A stretch of DNA of 64,000 bases. Source: Mycosphaerelloides madeirae. Lineage: Eukaryota; Ascomycota; Dothideomycetes; Mycosphaerellales; Mycosphaerellaceae. Positions 54,175 through 64,000 of this stretch are shown here, piece by piece. Position 1 is the first letter of the stretch. Every line of letters starts with the position of its first letter. The notes beneath the pieces are model-generated. The model was not told where the DNA came from and ran no database searches. It was given only the letters and a program-made list of their open reading frames with translations. The DNA is taken from contig NHNV01000003.1 in the NCBI GenBank assembly GCA_002785995.1, forward strand, positions 372,001 through 436,000, given 5' to 3'. Made by a program: the position numbers and the translations under genes.

Positions 54175-55338
54175 TCACTTCATCGACGCTGCCTCTGCAT
54201 GCCCAATAAACTCAACATCAGGAAACAGCTTGTTCGATCCGTCCAACAACTCGGGCTTCACCCCCCTCAGCGCAAAATCAAAGAATTCCATCATATACCT
54301 CCACACAATCTCCTGCAGTCGCTGGCTATTCACCGTCCCCGTCAATTCCTTCGGAAAGAAACTCCCCCGCAACCCAAGTAAATCCGCCAACAACGGCAGA
54401 TCCGTATAGCTATAATGCACCGTTCCATTCACGAGCTCCCACGTCCTCCAGCCGCGTACATGGCTTCGGTAGAACGACGGCCAGTTTGCGGAGACGGGAG
54501 GTTCTTCGGCGGATTGGAGCATGAAGAGCGGTTTGGTTACGGTGCTGTTGAGGACGGGGCCGTAGTACGGTCCATCGAGATTCGCAGCGGCTAGGACGCG
54601 TTCATCCGTGAAAGCGACATTCACGGCCGCGCTACCGCCGAAAGAGTGGCCGTACATCAGAGCGCGTTGGGCGCTTGAGGCTGATACGCCGGGTACAGTG
54701 CCATTCTGGATTGCGTCGAGAACGGAGACTGCGTCGGCTATCCGGACAGATTGCAGGAAAGTCTCCCCGGTGTGGTTCATATCGAGGGCGAGGGTTGTGT
54801 TGCTGGGGTAGGCTACGTAGCCGTCGGGGAAGACTACGGCGGCGCCTTCGTACGTCGGGTCGATGGCTACGACGGTGTAGCCGGAGGAAGCGGTGGTCTG
54901 GAGCAGGGAGGCGTAGCCGTTGTGGACGCCGCCGTAGCCGGGCTCGAAGAGAACGAGGGGACCAGAGGGGGAGGAGGGGGGAAGGGGGAGGCTGCAATTG
55001 AGGACTTTTACGGGGGCGAGGAGAGGGGCGTATATAGATGCATTTGGACCTGCGAGGCCTTCGAGGAGAGCGGCGGCGACGACTTGTGGGGCCCAGGGGA
55101 TGTGTTGTTGGTGGTGGAGGGGACAGGTGAGGTGCTCGAGTAAGGGCCGGTAGATTGTTATCATAAGGCGGCGGAGTTGGGGGGTTGGAGCCAGGGGGTC
55201 TGGACGGGAGGTCTTGATTTCATGTTGGTAGATGGAGACTGGATAGGGGCCGAGTTGTGCTGGTAAGACGACATTGGAATGGTTGGCTGCCCAGGCGAGG
55301 GGAGTCAGAGCGAATATGGCGATGGAGTGAATTCTCAT
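54175..55338 (-). CDS. Secreted alpha/beta hydrolase, PAF-acetylhydrolase-like
   Basis: 387 residues, single exon. An N-terminal signal peptide (MRIHSIAIFALTPLAWA) and several NxT/S sites (NHSN, NASI, NTTL, NHTG, NSTV) indicate secretion and glycosylation. The fold is shown by GPLVLFEPGYGGVHNGYASLL (oxyanion region), YTVVAIDPTYEG, the nucleophile elbow YGHSFGGSAA, AAANLDGPYYG (acid region), and a late histidine (RSHVRGW or VNGTVHYSY). The layout resembles the PAF-acetylhydrolase group, which is common in fungal secretomes. Substrate unknown; a lipid or polyester esterase is possible. Confidence 0.78.
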   Translation of the reverse strand: MRIHSIAIFALTPLAWAANHSNVVLPAQLGPYPVSIYQHEIKTSRPDPLAPTPQLRRLMITIYRPLLEHLTCPLHHQQHIPWAPQVVAAALLEGLAGPNASIYAPLLAPVKVLNCSLPLPPSSPSGPLVLFEPGYGGVHNGYASLLQTTASSGYTVVAIDPTYEGAAVVFPDGYVAYPSNTTLALDMNHTGETFLQSVRIADAVSVLDAIQNGTVPGVSASSAQRALMYGHSFGGSAAVNVAFTDERVLAAANLDGPYYGPVLNSTVTKPLFMLQSAEEPPVSANWPSFYRSHVRGWRTWELVNGTVHYSYTDLPLLADLLGLRGSFFPKELTGTVNSQRLQEIVWRYMMEFFDFALRGVKPELLDGSNKLFPDVEFIGHAEAASMK

Positions 55339-55880
55339 GGTGGGCGGGAGTTGTCGTTGAGAGGAGTGTACTCAGCCAAGAAACCGGTCTGGGCTGTATT
55401 TATCTATCAATGCATCTGGTCCTCGTTTAGCACATGTACCTGGCAGCCTAGGAGGATTGCACACTTACGTTGCCGATTACGTCTCAAATCGTAGAGTAGA
55501 ATTTCAGGTTCCAATGCCCGTAACAACGCATATTAATAACGTTTTGTTTGCTCTTCAGCTTCGGGGAATTTTCAGGAATCTTGCCATTGACCTTAAGTAG
55601 CACAATCAGCAGCATTCGATGGTATAAAGTTGAGTAAACCGGCTGAGTCCTTTTTCGAGGGCGTTAGCGTTGCGAGTAGTAGGTAGTGGTCTTGTGGATG
55701 TTTGAGTTACAGCTCAGAAGTAAAGTCGAGCTTCGCCACCACTCGTCGTCAGCTAATCCTTCACGCTGCAGAGACGACATATATCCAGTGGTTGGGCGTT
55801 CCTTAGGGATGTGGATCGTATGAACTTGATTTGAATATCCTTCTCGCATTCGCCTTCCTAACTCATCAATCATAATCCCC
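55339..55880. other. Intergenic region
   Basis: Hydrolase promoter and CCS1 3' flank. No gene or RNA recognised. Confidence 0.5.
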
Positions 55881-56685
55881 TCATAGCATCCCCCTCCCAA
55901 CCTGCTCTTTCCTCTCCTCCCACACCGTCTTCCCACTACAACTACAAACCGTCTTGTCATTATCCCAAACCCCCGCACTCCTCGCAACAACACCCACCAA
56001 CGTATCCGGATCCTCCTTCTCCAGCGCCCCCTCCATCTTCTTCTGACTCACAACAATACTCCTCCCGATCATCTCCCAAATCTGCACTGGCTTCTGCAAA
56101 AACACCGTCCCGAGTCCACTCTTCCCTACCTCAATGGTTCCCAACATACCCTTACATTCTTTCTCCCTATTCTCTTTTTTTGCAGCGAGCAAATCCCAGA
56201 TCCCGCCTGTACTCGCCGGACCCTGGGATATATTCCCTGTCTCGCGGACTGTGACGTTGTAGGTGCCGGGTGAGACGCCTTTGAGCGTCATGTCGAGAAT
56301 CGTCATAGAGGGTGAGACTTGCACCATGCGGATTAGACCGCGGACGTAGTCTTTCACGGAGGGAGAATGTGTTTCGAGAATGCAAACGGCGGCGGATTCG
56401 GCTTTGCCGGAGCCGCGCAGGATGGCATCGCGGCCGGTGGATTGGATTGCGGCGACGATGGCGGAGGGGGCGGCGGTGCCGGTTATGGAGATTAGTTGTG
56501 CTCTGAGATCGGCGGAGATGTGGCTTATTCCTGGGAGAGAGTGTTAGGAGGGAGGGACATCAGGGTGGTCCATGATGGCGGGGGCGGGTACCGTCGAGCT
56601 TGTGCAGGGAGGATGAGACGTCTTTAATGCAGGCTTCGCAGCTGAGAGGGACCGCGAAGGTCGTTTCGAAGGGCGGGATGGTCAT
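55881..56685 (-). CDS. CCS1: Copper chaperone for Cu,Zn superoxide dismutase
   Basis: Loads copper into and oxidises Sod1. Two exons: 56685-56592 and 56530-55881 with a 61-bp intron; product 247 residues (yeast Ccs1 is 249). Domain 1 is a heavy-metal domain with the copper-binding CEAC loop (FAVPLSCEACIKDV). Domain 2 is SOD-like (GLIRMVQVSP, LKGVSPGTYNVTVRETGNISQGP, QIWEMIGRSIVV, GVVARSAGVWDN). Domain 3 has the essential CSC motif in TVCSCSGKTVWEER. All functional cysteines are present. Intron splicing joins HKLDG to ISHISADL. Divergent from uL13m. Confidence 0.92.
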
Positions 56686-56987
56686 GGCTGCAGTCTGCCT
56701 GAAGAAGTAATCTCTAGTCGCAGTTGTGTTGACATTGCTTGTGGATGTTGAAGATGATGTCGCCCTCCTCCGCCCTCGGCTTTGATTTCCAATTGCTCTT
56801 TCCGAAGCTTCCCCGAGCTTTTACTTTCACTTCACAATCGCACTTGCCTCTTCAGGCTCTCCAGCACACGCCATTCCATCCCATTTCATCGCGCCAAGTC
56901 ACATCACCCTCCCTCCTAGCTCACCACAACACCCTCACCCAGCGCGTCCCTCACAATTCAAGCGCCCAGCGCGCTCCCACAGCCGCC
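56686..56987. promoter_or_regulatory. Divergent promoter region, CCS1 and uL13m
   Basis: 302 bp between start codons if uL13m begins at 56988. The region is open in the uL13m frame back to 56739, so a longer N-terminus with its own ATG cannot be excluded. Confidence 0.45.
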
Positions 56988-57506
56988 ATGTCCCAATACA
57001 TAGGCCGCACCCGCCTCGCCTACACCCGCTCCTGGCACCACGTCTCCCTAGCTACCGATCCGCGCCCCCTCGGCCGACTCGCAACAGCCATAGCGTTAAC
57101 CCTCATGGGCAAACACAAACCGACCTTTGACCCCTCCACCGACTGCGGCGACTACGTAATCGCAACCTCCTGCCACGACCTGCACACCACCGGCAAAAAG
57201 CGCTTCCAAAAAAAGTATTACTCGCACACCACGCGGCCGGGCTCCCTCAAAGAAATCACGATGGATAAGATGATGGCTAAATGGGGAGGAGGAGAGATTT
57301 TGAGGAGGGCGGTGAGGGGGATGTTGCCGAAGAATAGGTTGAGGGATGGGAGGATGGCGAGACTGAAGTGTTTCGAGGGGCCGCATCATCCGTATAAGCA
57401 GAATTTAATCAGGATGGGGGAGAGTGCGGGGAGGAGTGTGAAATTTTTGCCGGAGGTTAGGGAGGCGATGCAGGTTGCTAGGGAGAAGGAGGCGGCGGCG
57501 AGGTAG
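56988..57506 (+). CDS. MRPL23: Mitochondrial large-subunit ribosomal protein uL13m (MRPL23)
   Basis: Component of the mitochondrial 54S subunit. 172 residues from the ATG at 56988 (GCCGCCATG context), which matches the usual MSQ-IG start of fungal homologues. Motifs: LATDPRPLGRLATAIALTLMG, HKPTFDPSTDCGDYVIATS, TTRPGSLKEITMDKMM, EILRRAVRGMLPKNRLRDG and RLKCFEGPHHPYKQN. An in-frame extension to 56739 would add about 80 Ser/Pro/His-rich residues; I prefer the shorter form by homology. Single exon. Codons in the 3' half are G-rich. Confidence 0.92.
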   Translation: MSQYIGRTRLAYTRSWHHVSLATDPRPLGRLATAIALTLMGKHKPTFDPSTDCGDYVIATSCHDLHTTGKKRFQKKYYSHTTRPGSLKEITMDKMMAKWGGGEILRRAVRGMLPKNRLRDGRMARLKCFEGPHHPYKQNLIRMGESAGRSVKFLPEVREAMQVAREKEAAAR

Positions 57507-57894
57507 GAGGGCAGCGGTATATGGAGAAGATCAGGGCTGGTATGATATACTTGACGGAGGTTGCATTCATGCCGCATTGAGCAAAGGCTTCAGATGATGG
57601 GTACCTACATCAAGCGAACGAGGAAGGCATGGACCTACGAGCACTCCACTGCACTTTCTCAAGAGCACATCCATCGGCAGAGGTTCCATTTGTGCCCTAC
57701 ACTGCACGACACGCGACGGAGTTCAAGGGGAGAAACCGTACAGAGCACGGAAAGGGAAAGCATCGCCAAGGCGTCAGAAATCGGCACTATATGCTATAGA
57801 CTTGAGAAATCGTGTAAACTATCGAACATCTGGCCATCCAGATCACCACAAAACGCCGCCAATATGCATCGCTCAAAATCGCTCAAAGATTGCT
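57507..57894. other. Convergent intergenic region between uL13m and uricase
   Basis: 3' flanks of both genes. No coding frame with support. Confidence 0.5.
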
Positions 57895-58855
57895 TTACAA
57901 CTTCGCAGTCGCACCCTTCCTGTGGACAGTGCACTGGATCAGGCCATTGGGGTCGCTCTGAGGCGCGTACACTTCTGCGTCGGCGCCGGTGTTCTTGAGG
58001 CCCTTGAACCAGCTCAGATCTGTTTGGTGTGTTAGTAAAGGAACTCCTATTTAGCATTAAGAATTGTGACTTACCAATCTCGAAGTAATGCTTGTTAGGC
58101 AGGCTGTACTCCACGCTCTCCACCTTAGGCGCGGCCTTCAAAATCTCCTCGCTCATGATGAACATCGTATTCTGCACACTCGGGCTGTTCTCCTTCGCAA
58201 ACGTCTCCAAGGTAATCGTCCTCGCATCGTTCCAAGCCACATCAAACCTGCCCTGCTCGCTCTTGACCGCCTCCAAATCCGCAAACGTCTTCCAATTCCA
58301 GGCGGCTTCGACCTCCGTAGAAAGAATGCGGTCCCAGACTTCAGGCAAACGAGTGTACTCGTCGCGGTGAAAGCCCCAGAATTGCGAGCCGGTGGATTTG
58401 AAGACGAGGAGGCCTTTGATGGAGGATTTGATGCTGAAGCCAGCGGTACGGGAGATGGCGGCTTCGACAACGCGGGTCTCGTTGCCGTCGCGCAGGAAGG
58501 AGTGTGGGTGCGGCTTGCCTTCGACGTTCATGCGGGTCCAGCGGTGGACGATGATCTTGACGTGTGCGACGGAGATGTGAGGGTATTGGGTGAGGAAGTG
58601 GTTGCCCAGGATGGACGCGAAGAGCTCGGGAGGGTTGACGGGGTGTTTTTTGGCGAGGACGTAAATGGTTTGTTTCTGGGTGTCCGTTGCGACAATGTTA
58701 GCGTTGTCGGCGGCGGTCCAGGATGCAGCGATGTCGCCCTCGAGGAGAGTGCAGACGGTCATTTCGGTGACGGATTGCGAGCCGTCGGGATGCTTGTGGA
58801 CCTTGCAGAGGCGAACATTGTCTTTGCCGTAGCGGGCGTAGGAGAGGGAGGCCAT
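57895..58855 (-). CDS. uaZ: Uricase (urate oxidase), peroxisomal
   Basis: Oxidises urate to 5-hydroxyisourate in purine catabolism. Two exons: 58855-58075 and 58019-57895 with a 55-bp intron; product 301 residues, the usual size. Motifs include LSYARYGKDNVRLCKV, VATDTQKQTIYVLAKKHP (catalytic Thr and the uricase signature area), FWGFHRDEYTRLPEVWDRIL and the active-site block NKHYFEID across the splice, then LSWFKGLKNTG. The last three residues are AKL, an SKL-like PTS1, so it should enter peroxisomes. The signal is on the second exon and depends on splicing. Upstream in-frame openness to 59221 is not coding. Confidence 0.93.
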
Positions 58856-59803
58856 TGCTGCTGATTGAGATGGATGCTCGAGGCGTTGGTGGAGGTCCTG
58901 CTTGCGATAGGATGGACTGTATGCGGAATGCTGGTGGTGACAATGAAAGAACTGGTAGAGAAAGCGGTCAACCAACCTGATATATAGAGATATCCAAAAG
59001 CAATGGCAGAGATGGAAGCGTCTTATCAAAGAGGACGTTGGAGGCGCACCCCTCGCACGACGCCGTGAGGACGCAGCGAGGGCTGGACGTTTCGACGCGC
59101 TGCCACAGGCGGAGCCCGCCGAGACGACAAATGCCGCCGCACATCGAGGCCGAGCCATCCTGCTGCGGGTCTGTATGCTGCTCGCCGTCGGCGCCGCTGG
59201 TGACAGTCGGATCGACGGCACACGGCCCAGTACGGGGTGATAATGTCCTCAGTCTGGACGGGTTCGAACCGTGATGTTTGATCGTGGGCCCCAGGCTTCT
59301 GCGGCCATGCGGGGACCACTTTGGGCCGGTCACGTCGCGTAGACGAGATGCACTGATGATCATCGCCATTGGCTGTGCGAGTGCATGTGAAGTCGAGTCC
59401 CTCTTGTGCGCATGATTCTAGTGTGATTCAGAAGTGAATCGGAATAATGTTGGTAGTTGTTGTTGTGAAGGAGGGAGGGATTGACTCTGAAACAACGTGA
59501 AGGAAGTGGGCTTAGCACCATCCACCTCCACTGCCTTCGTCCCTCTCCTCATGACCTAACTACTCCCTCCAACATCGACATTACGAACGCCTATATCCAG
59601 CTGACGTGACGAGGACACAATCATTGCTCTCACCAATTGCCTGGACTTCCCATCACCCCCGCATTGCGACCAGGCCCCTCACAACAGACGATGCAGACGA
59701 TGCTGACTGCGCGACAACATCCCGGCCCACATGCACTTCGACACGCAAGATAGAGGAGGAGCAGTCCTGATGACGGCCGCAGCGCCGGCGCATACCATTG
59801 TAA
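58856..59803. promoter_or_regulatory. Divergent region between uricase and Rictor
   Basis: 948 bp with both promoters. It includes a tRNA B-box-like GGGTTCGAACC at 59260-59270, but no cloverleaf fits. GATA-type cores (expected for nitrogen-controlled uricase) occur, for example TGATAA at 59238, but are not diagnostic. Confidence 0.45.
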
Positions 59804-62800
59804 ATGACGCAGCCAAACAATCGTGCCAACGGCCCTTCCGTAGGCGCCACGCCCTCCACCATCCTCGTCCCGCCCTCGCGCTCCGCCAAGGATGGAGGCT
59901 CCCTGTCCGCCGCCAGTTTGCTCAACGCAAAGCAACCCGCCCAGTCCTTTGCTAGGTCTGCTCAGCCTCCCGGAAGCTTTACCTCAGACCTCAAATCATT
60001 CAACTCGCGCATGGACTTGTCGCTCAACACATATGGTGGGGGCTTTGAAGATGGCGGGGCAGATCAAGCCATATCCGAGCAGAAACAGAAAGAGTACAGG
60101 CAGGAGATTGAGAAACAGACGCGATTGAAGGCCGGGACAGAGAATTTGCTGGAGGCACTCAACTCGAAGAATGCCAAAAAGTCGCGTGACCAGCGTGTGG
60201 CCGCCGAGAGCCAGCTCAATGCGTCGACCAGAAAGATTGCCCAGCTGAAGCAGGATCTGGAGGCCGAGATACAGCGTAGTAAGGAGACACCCATCAGTCC
60301 CAAGGGTAGATTGTCACAGCTGTTCCGGATGCCTGTAGCACAGCCCTGTCCAGACCCTGCGACATACCAAGAAGAGCTTCCCGAAGTGCAGGACCCCGAA
60401 CTGGAATCGCCAACATACATTCTTGCTGAGATCCTGCAGGCCCTTGAAGTGGAAGATCAACAGCCGGATTACTATGTCACTCAAGCTAATGACTTGGTCG
60501 AGCTATTCCGGCGACATCCCACTCTCAAGTACGATCTGGCATGGTCGATATTTGGCCTGCGCATGCAGATCATGCTTCTCAGTGATAGCCGGGAAGTTGT
60601 TGCTGCCGGCTACCGCGTCATGCGATATGCCATCACGGATCGCAAATCGCTGCAGACGATACGCGCTCTTCAGACAGACTATCTGGTAATTTTGTCACTC
60701 GTCAAGGAGAGCAAAGCTCGCGTTGAGCGAGAGCAGGCGCTGAAGTTCATTCGGTCGTTTCTTGATGTCAAGGGTGGGACGAAGGAGATACATCCTGCCG
60801 TGGTCAGGATTGTCGTAGCTGTGGCAGACCATTCGGATGACCAGCTACGAAGCATTGCTGTTTTGACACTGTCTGAGATGCTGTTGAAAGACCCAATGAT
60901 GGTTGTGAATGCCGGTGGAATCAGTGTAATAGCTGAGGCCATGGGAAGCGGAGTCTATCATGCGCCTGAGACTCTGCTTGGACCACTCTTACATTTGATG
61001 GATCTCCCAGGCAGGAGAGGCGTTCTAAGATCTGGCTTCGAATTCAGCTCCGCGTTTGCCACATTCACGGAGCCTCATACTACGCATGCTTTGGAAGAGA
61101 GACTGCTCGCCAGCTCTAGAGTCATCGCCGGCATGTTCAAGAGTTGGTCTGGATTGATGACTCTCTCTTTGCACAACTTCTTACCCGCGCGATCTGTGGT
61201 ATCATCGCTATACATCGCAGACATTCGGGTGCGCAGTGCAACACTAGACCTCTTGATCGATATCCTGCGACTGGAGAAGCGATCATGGTCTACACCTTTC
61301 ATTGGCGGTCGCCGTCTCACGACCTATGCTCGAGTGGCCAATCTGAATGGCGAGCAGGATCAAGCTCGAAAAGCCAGCCAAGACAGCGCCACGGATCCAC
61401 AGAAGAGGAACCTCGTCCAGCACTTTACAGCTGTGGCCCTTGCGGTATTACTACGCCAAGGACTCATGGAAGGGCTCATCAATGCCGAGCGTGATGCTCC
61501 AACTGATGCGCTCAAACGGAGAACTAGCTTGATCATGGCAGAGGTCTTGAAGAAGGCAAGTGAACTCCTCCCTTCCTCATGGAGCGCAAATTTACAAACC
61601 CTGCCCGGATTGTTCGACCATGCTCTACGATTTAAGGATGAGGAGCGCTACCGGGCACTGGCGACAGTATATCAAGTGGATAAGGTGAACTTGAAGCTGT
61701 GGCGATCAGATCCCAGCACGACCACTCAGACAAAAACTCGCGATGAGATGGACGGGTCAAGAGCACGATCCGGATCCAAGACGCAAGCCACTGCAGAAAT
61801 GGACGAAGTGCAATTCAGGGCCAAGATGCTCGAGACTGGCGTCCTCAACAGCGTAAACTACATCAAGTGGGACTGGAGCCTCATACTGGAACTCATCGAT
61901 GGTCCGCTTACGAATCCCAAGTTGCTGTTTGAGGCGATGGAGAAGTCCAAGTTTGTTCATCGCCTACTCAAGTTTCTCCGCCCATTCCAGATGCGCTTTT
62001 CGGAAGCATCGAATACAAAGGCGAACCAGAGGTACGTCAAAATGGCATGCTCTCTGGCCAAGTTGTTGCTGCAGACCTCCGAGGGCGCCAATTACTTGGT
62101 CAACAACAAGACTATAAGACAGCTTGCAGAGTGCCTGGCGCAACTGGACACATCCAGTGGCATCACCTCGACGAACCCTATTTTCTCCCCTGAACGCCTG
62201 TCGGAGACGCTTGTCGGAGGCTATTTTGCTATGCTTGGAATCATGTGCAGCGACCTGAAAGGCCTGCTGATCCTCGAACGCTGGCATATCATCAACATGT
62301 TCTACCATATCGTGGAGCTGAAGAATCGGGACGATCTCATAAGGTGTCTCTTGACGAATCTCGACTATAGCCTGGACAGCCACCCCAGGATCATCCTCTC
62401 CAAGGCCATGGTTGCGGGATCGAAGCAGATGCGTATTATGGCCACCAAGATTCTTTGCAAATATGCAATTGAGCCAATTCAGCCCGCGGTCTTGGGTGGC
62501 TGCGCTGCAAAGTTTTCCATCAGGTTACTTGTCGGTCAGCTGTACGATCCTGAAATCGAGGTTTGCGAAGTGGCAATAAAGATATTGGAAGAAGCTTGCA
62601 ACGACATCAACTCGCTCGAGTATGTCGTCAAGTGTCGGCCGGCGCTCGACCACCTGGGCGAGATTGGCGCGCCTCTTCTCCTCCGATTCTTGTCCACTTC
62701 CGTTGGCTATCACTACCTGGATGGACTCGACTATATCACGAGAGAAATGGATGACTGGTTCCTCGGACGCAATGACAGCTACGTCACCGTAGTTGAAGCA

Positions 62801-63670
62801 TCGCTCGCTCGCGCACTGTCAGACGTACCTGAGAAGCCTTCCTCAGCACTCGACGACACAATGGGCCCTCGGGATTTCGGTTATGTCCCACCTCACTTCT
62901 ACCGCGAGCTCACGCGTACAGCTGAAGGATGTGAACTCCTCCAAGCGAAGAGCCATTTCGAAGAGTTCACTGCCACCATCCAAGACTTTGCCGATGAGGA
63001 AGAAGACGCAGAGACGATCTTGAAGGTCAAAGGCTGTCTCTGGGCCGTAGGTAACGTCGGCTCGATGGAGCTCGGAGCCCCTTTCCTCGAACGATCAGAT
63101 GTGGTGCGGCATATCGTGCACATCGCGGAAGAGTCACAGGTCATGACGCTACGAGGGACCGCTTTCTTCGTCCTAGGCCTCATCTCGCGAAGCCTCCACG
63201 GCCAGGAAATCCTCGCCGAATACGGCTGGGACGGGACAGTGAACGTAATGGGCGAAAGCCTAGGCTACGTCCTCCCCCTCGACTTCAACAAACTCTTCTC
63301 CATCCAACCCTTCTCCTCCCACCCACGCCCCAACAGCGCCCTCATCCGCCACCGACCAAAACAAATCCCAGAAATCGACCCCGCCAACCAGCCCATCCTC
63401 GACTCCATCACGAAGCTAGGCAACACGGTCCTGATGAACAAAGCCATCGGCGAGCTCAATTCGTTCAAGCATAAGAAAGCGCCAGGCTTTCAGAAGCCGG
63501 CGTTGTTTAGGAAGGTTATGATGTTGTTGGCGACCCATGCGTATGGGATTCCGCAGTATCGGTTTGTTATTGACTTGTTTGATAAGCGGGTTTTGAGGAG
63601 GATTGTGTTGGAGGAGGAGAGTGATGAGGATGAGGAGGAGGAGGAAGGGGAGAGCGGGAGTAGTGATTGA
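59804..63670 (+). CDS. AVO3: TORC2 subunit Rictor/Avo3 (Ste20, pianissimo family)
   Basis: Scaffold of TOR complex 2, which controls AGC kinases, actin and sphingolipid homeostasis at the plasma membrane. 1288 residues in one exon. A Ser/Ala-rich N-terminus is followed by a coiled coil of the REM type (about residues 90-165, EQKQKEYRQEIEKQTRLKAG). The Rictor N-terminal armadillo region comes next (YDLAWSIFGLRMQIMLLSDSREVVAAGYRVMRY; ALKFIRSFLDVKGG), then the middle region (LLDLLIDILRLEKRSW-like at about 480; GVLNSVNYIKWDWSLILELIDGPL). The C-terminal domain 5 has KGCLWAVGNVGSMELGAPFLE and RGTAFFVLGLISRS. It ends in an acidic run (EESDEDEEEEEGESGSSD). Confidence 0.92.
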   Translation: MTQPNNRANGPSVGATPSTILVPPSRSAKDGGSLSAASLLNAKQPAQSFARSAQPPGSFTSDLKSFNSRMDLSLNTYGGGFEDGGADQAISEQKQKEYRQEIEKQTRLKAGTENLLEALNSKNAKKSRDQRVAAESQLNASTRKIAQLKQDLEAEIQRSKETPISPKGRLSQLFRMPVAQPCPDPATYQEELPEVQDPELESPTYILAEILQALEVEDQQPDYYVTQANDLVELFRRHPTLKYDLAWSIFGLRMQIMLLSDSREVVAAGYRVMRYAITDRKSLQTIRALQTDYLVILSLVKESKARVEREQALKFIRSFLDVKGGTKEIHPAVVRIVVAVADHSDDQLRSIAVLTLSEMLLKDPMMVVNAGGISVIAEAMGSGVYHAPETLLGPLLHLMDLPGRRGVLRSGFEFSSAFATFTEPHTTHALEERLLASSRVIAGMFKSWSGLMTLSLHNFLPARSVVSSLYIADIRVRSATLDLLIDILRLEKRSWSTPFIGGRRLTTYARVANLNGEQDQARKASQDSATDPQKRNLVQHFTAVALAVLLRQGLMEGLINAERDAPTDALKRRTSLIMAEVLKKASELLPSSWSANLQTLPGLFDHALRFKDEERYRALATVYQVDKVNLKLWRSDPSTTTQTKTRDEMDGSRARSGSKTQATAEMDEVQFRAKMLETGVLNSVNYIKWDWSLILELIDGPLTNPKLLFEAMEKSKFVHRLLKFLRPFQMRFSEASNTKANQRYVKMACSLAKLLLQTSEGANYLVNNKTIRQLAECLAQLDTSSGITSTNPIFSPERLSETLVGGYFAMLGIMCSDLKGLLILERWHIINMFYHIVELKNRDDLIRCLLTNLDYSLDSHPRIILSKAMVAGSKQMRIMATKILCKYAIEPIQPAVLGGCAAKFSIRLLVGQLYDPEIEVCEVAIKILEEACNDINSLEYVVKCRPALDHLGEIGAPLLLRFLSTSVGYHYLDGLDYITREMDDWFLGRNDSYVTVVEASLARALSDVPEKPSSALDDTMGPRDFGYVPPHFYRELTRTAEGCELLQAKSHFEEFTATIQDFADEEEDAETILKVKGCLWAVGNVGSMELGAPFLERSDVVRHIVHIAEESQVMTLRGTAFFVLGLISRSLHGQEILAEYGWDGTVNVMGESLGYVLPLDFNKLFSIQPFSSHPRPNSALIRHRPKQIPEIDPANQPILDSITKLGNTVLMNKAIGELNSFKHKKAPGFQKPALFRKVMMLLATHAYGIPQYRFVIDLFDKRVLRRIVLEEESDEDEEEEEGESGSSD

Positions 63671-64000
63671 GGGTGTGTGGTATTTTATGGGAGTTCTTTG
63701 GGGCTGGGGTGGGTGTTTGATGAGGAGGTTACGTTACGCATGGTTGAGGGCAGGTACATGGCGTTCAAAAAGCAGTAGAGCTTGGGTGGACGAGGTCTGT
63801 TTGTTTTCCGTTTCTCGCCATTCTGAGCGAGGGTATTGAGATATGTCTTTCTCATCTTGGATCTCAAACAACAACGCCCTCACTAGTCGGAACTCTTCGC
63901 ATACTCACTGTGTCTCGAGTCGTCACTGGAGCTGTCACGTCATAAAGTTTAAGCTGTCAAAGAATTGGAGCTTCTAGATCTTCGCATGTGTGCGGAGACA
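63671..64000. other. 3' flank of Rictor to the window end
   Basis: 330 bp with no recognisable gene. Confidence 0.5.

Noticed and set aside
57794..59221. 475-codon open frame including uricase
   Set aside because: Extends beyond the true start and through the intron; only the 58855 start and the spliced AKL end fit the family.
59225..59300. tRNA-like A-box and B-box sequences (GGGTTCGAACC)
   Set aside because: The T-arm does not form a 5-bp stem with a 7-nt loop, and no acceptor or anticodon stem can be drawn.

Overview
The window is nuclear DNA of a filamentous ascomycete, most likely a Dothideomycete. The evidence is short spliceosomal introns (mostly 47-63 bp) with clear branch sites, fungal-type FAS1 and FAS2 genes, fungal Dus4, EMC10 and Nic96 homologues, and repeats carrying the C-to-T decay typical of repeat-induced point mutation (RIP). 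The species cannot be named from sequence alone.

Layout. 1-1.3 kb: a serine-rich coiled-coil protein. 1.3-11.8 kb: a transposon island. A 7.08-kb Ty3/Gypsy chromovirus (2987-10063; 208-bp LTRs, GTAGC target duplications, purine tract) sits inside older AT-rich DNA almost lacking CA and TG. Its gag and pol frames are intact apart from ten in-frame stops, nine of them TAG. A textbook -1 frameshift signal lies at the gag-pol junction. To its right is a decayed Tc1/mariner-type transposon (10304-11762). 11.9-21.1 kb: DUS4, NIC96, a Trp/Gly/Arg-rich unknown, an assembly gap, a small unknown, mL40 and mitochondrial GatA. 21.1-26.5 kb: a weakly coding stretch with two uncertain genes and a broken AAA+ ATPase gene. 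26.5-40.0 kb: the cytosolic fatty-acid synthase pair, FAS2 and FAS1, divergently transcribed. 40.3-45.3 kb: small Cys-rich protein, oxidoreductase-like protein, sulfotransferase-like protein, ATP-grasp protein and EMC10. 45.9-54.0 kb: FGGY pentulose kinase, SDR, class II aldolase and PTR2 transporter, all on the plus strand. 54.1-63.7 kb: secreted alpha/beta hydrolase, CCS1, uL13m, peroxisomal uricase and the TORC2 subunit Rictor/Avo3.

How the genes fit together. FAS1 and FAS2 encode the two chains of one enzyme and share a 1.4-kb divergent promoter. mL40 and GatA both serve mitochondrial translation and share about 160 bp. The FGGY kinase, SDR and class II aldolase look like a small pentitol or pentulose catabolic group, possibly with the adjacent transporter; this is inference. 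The rest are single-copy housekeeping genes with no clear shared pathway.

The strongest observations are the frameshift signal, the TAG-biased decay of the retroelement (also seen in a transposon terminus and a host pseudogene), and the candidate sugar cluster. No tRNA, rRNA or CRISPR was found.
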